Assembly (NCBI GenBank): GCA_021159845.1
Contig: JAGHDS010000103.1
Coordinates: 1 to 6,064 of the forward strand
Source: Anaerolineae bacterium
Lineage (GTDB): Bacteria; Chloroflexota; Anaerolineae; DUEN01
Length of the DNA: 6,064 nucleotides
Direction of reading: 5' to 3'
The position numbers and the translations under genes were made by a program. Shown piece by piece: positions 5,824 through 6,064 of the stretch. The notes beneath the pieces were generated by a model. The model made no database searches. It was not told the DNA's origin and saw only the letters and a list, made by a program, of their open reading frames with translations. Positions within the stretch are counted from its first letter, which is position 1, and every line of letters begins with the position of its first letter.

Positions 5824-5852
5824 ATTATAGGATAGAAGGAGGGTTGTGGCGA
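5824..5852 (-). promoter_or_regulatory. Putative sigma70-type promoter for the TSUP-DUF1634-GAF unit
   Basis: On the minus strand TCGCCA (5852-5847, 4/6 to TTGACA) and a perfect TATAAT (5829-5824) are separated by 17 bases. Transcription would start near 5817, leaving a leader of about 100 bases before the permease ATG at 5715. The promoter begins five bases after the stop codon of the winged-helix gene, so the permease unit can be expressed independently of it. I saw no convincing riboswitch fold in the leader; only a weak GGCT/AGCC hairpin is present. Confidence 0.55.
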
Positions 5853-5857
5853 TTCCT

Positions 5858-6046
5858 TTACTTCAGGATGTAGTACGTACCTCGCTTGTTGCCGATCTTC
5901 AACAGCAGTCCTTGCTCTACCAAGTTAACGAGATCCAGTCGCAGCGTCTCCGCGGAGACATGGGGACATAGCTCGCGATACTCGCGGTTCGTGATCCGAC
6001 CGTGCTCCTGGATATATTGCAGCGCGCGCAACTGGCGCTCATTCAT
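5858..6046 (-). CDS. Small winged helix-turn-helix protein (DeoR/AlbA_2-tail-like)
   Basis: A 62-residue reading frame that is essentially one winged helix-turn-helix. NERQLRALQYIQEHG (2-16) is the first helix, ITNREYRELC (18-27) the second, SAETLRLDLVNLVEQG (31-46) the recognition helix, and LLKIGNKRGTYYIL (48-61) the wing. The pattern NERQ...ITN-EYREL...T---DL--LVE-G resembles stand-alone DeoR-like proteins and the C-terminal DNA-binding tails of Fic and AlbA_2 (Schlafen-like ATP-binding) proteins. The ATG at 6046 has a purine-rich GGGAAGGG close upstream, which supports a free-standing gene. However, the frame stays open for the six codons to the window edge, so it could be the tail of a larger protein. 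It precedes the TSUP promoter on the same strand and is a candidate local regulator by position only. Confidence 0.7.
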   Translation of the reverse strand: MNERQLRALQYIQEHGRITNREYRELCPHVSAETLRLDLVNLVEQGLLLKIGNKRGTYYILK

Positions 6047-6064
6047 GTTCCCTTCCCATTGGGG

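Overview
This GC-rich window holds ordinary bacterial protein genes separated by short gaps. It probably comes from the Chloroflexota, perhaps an Anaerolineae-like lineage. The signs are a DUF2723-type membrane glycosyltransferase, a protein made only of tandem GAF domains, a TSUP permease paired with DUF1634, and a tiny stand-alone winged-helix protein. The taxonomy is inference from gene style, not from a marker gene. No rRNA, tRNA, CRISPR array, transposase or phage gene was seen.

Layout from left to right. Positions 1-1611 (minus) carry a polytopic DUF2723/GT39-like glycosyltransferase whose C-terminus lies beyond the left edge. Positions 1702-2346 (minus) encode a class I SAM-dependent methyltransferase. 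It is divergent from murI (2390-3190, plus), the glutamate racemase that supplies D-glutamate for peptidoglycan; the two starts are only 43 bases apart. Positions 3191-3426 are a gap between the convergent ends of murI and the GAF gene. This gap contains an AT-rich array of a degenerate octamer (TTGGGATA and variants), described below.

Positions 3427-5715 (minus) form a probable three-gene unit read right to left. The first gene is a TSUP (TauE/SafE) permease, the second is a DUF1634 membrane protein that overlaps the permease stop by ATGA, and the third is a double-GAF protein starting 22 bases after DUF1634. A TCGCCA-N17-TATAAT promoter lies just upstream, behind a small winged-helix gene (5858-6046, minus) at the right edge. 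TSUP and DUF1634 probably act together at the membrane, likely in moving a sulfur-containing or organic anion. The GAF protein may be a soluble sensor made with them, but its ligand cannot be read from sequence.

The most unusual element is at 3274-3376: two inverted copies and then eight direct copies of the octamer, with start-to-start spacing of 9-11 bases (mean about 10.1). The direct copies therefore fall on roughly one face of the helix. The ends of the block form imperfect inverted repeats, and its transcript could fold into a 17-pair stem. It lies between two gene ends rather than in front of a gene, so a conventional operator role is not obvious.
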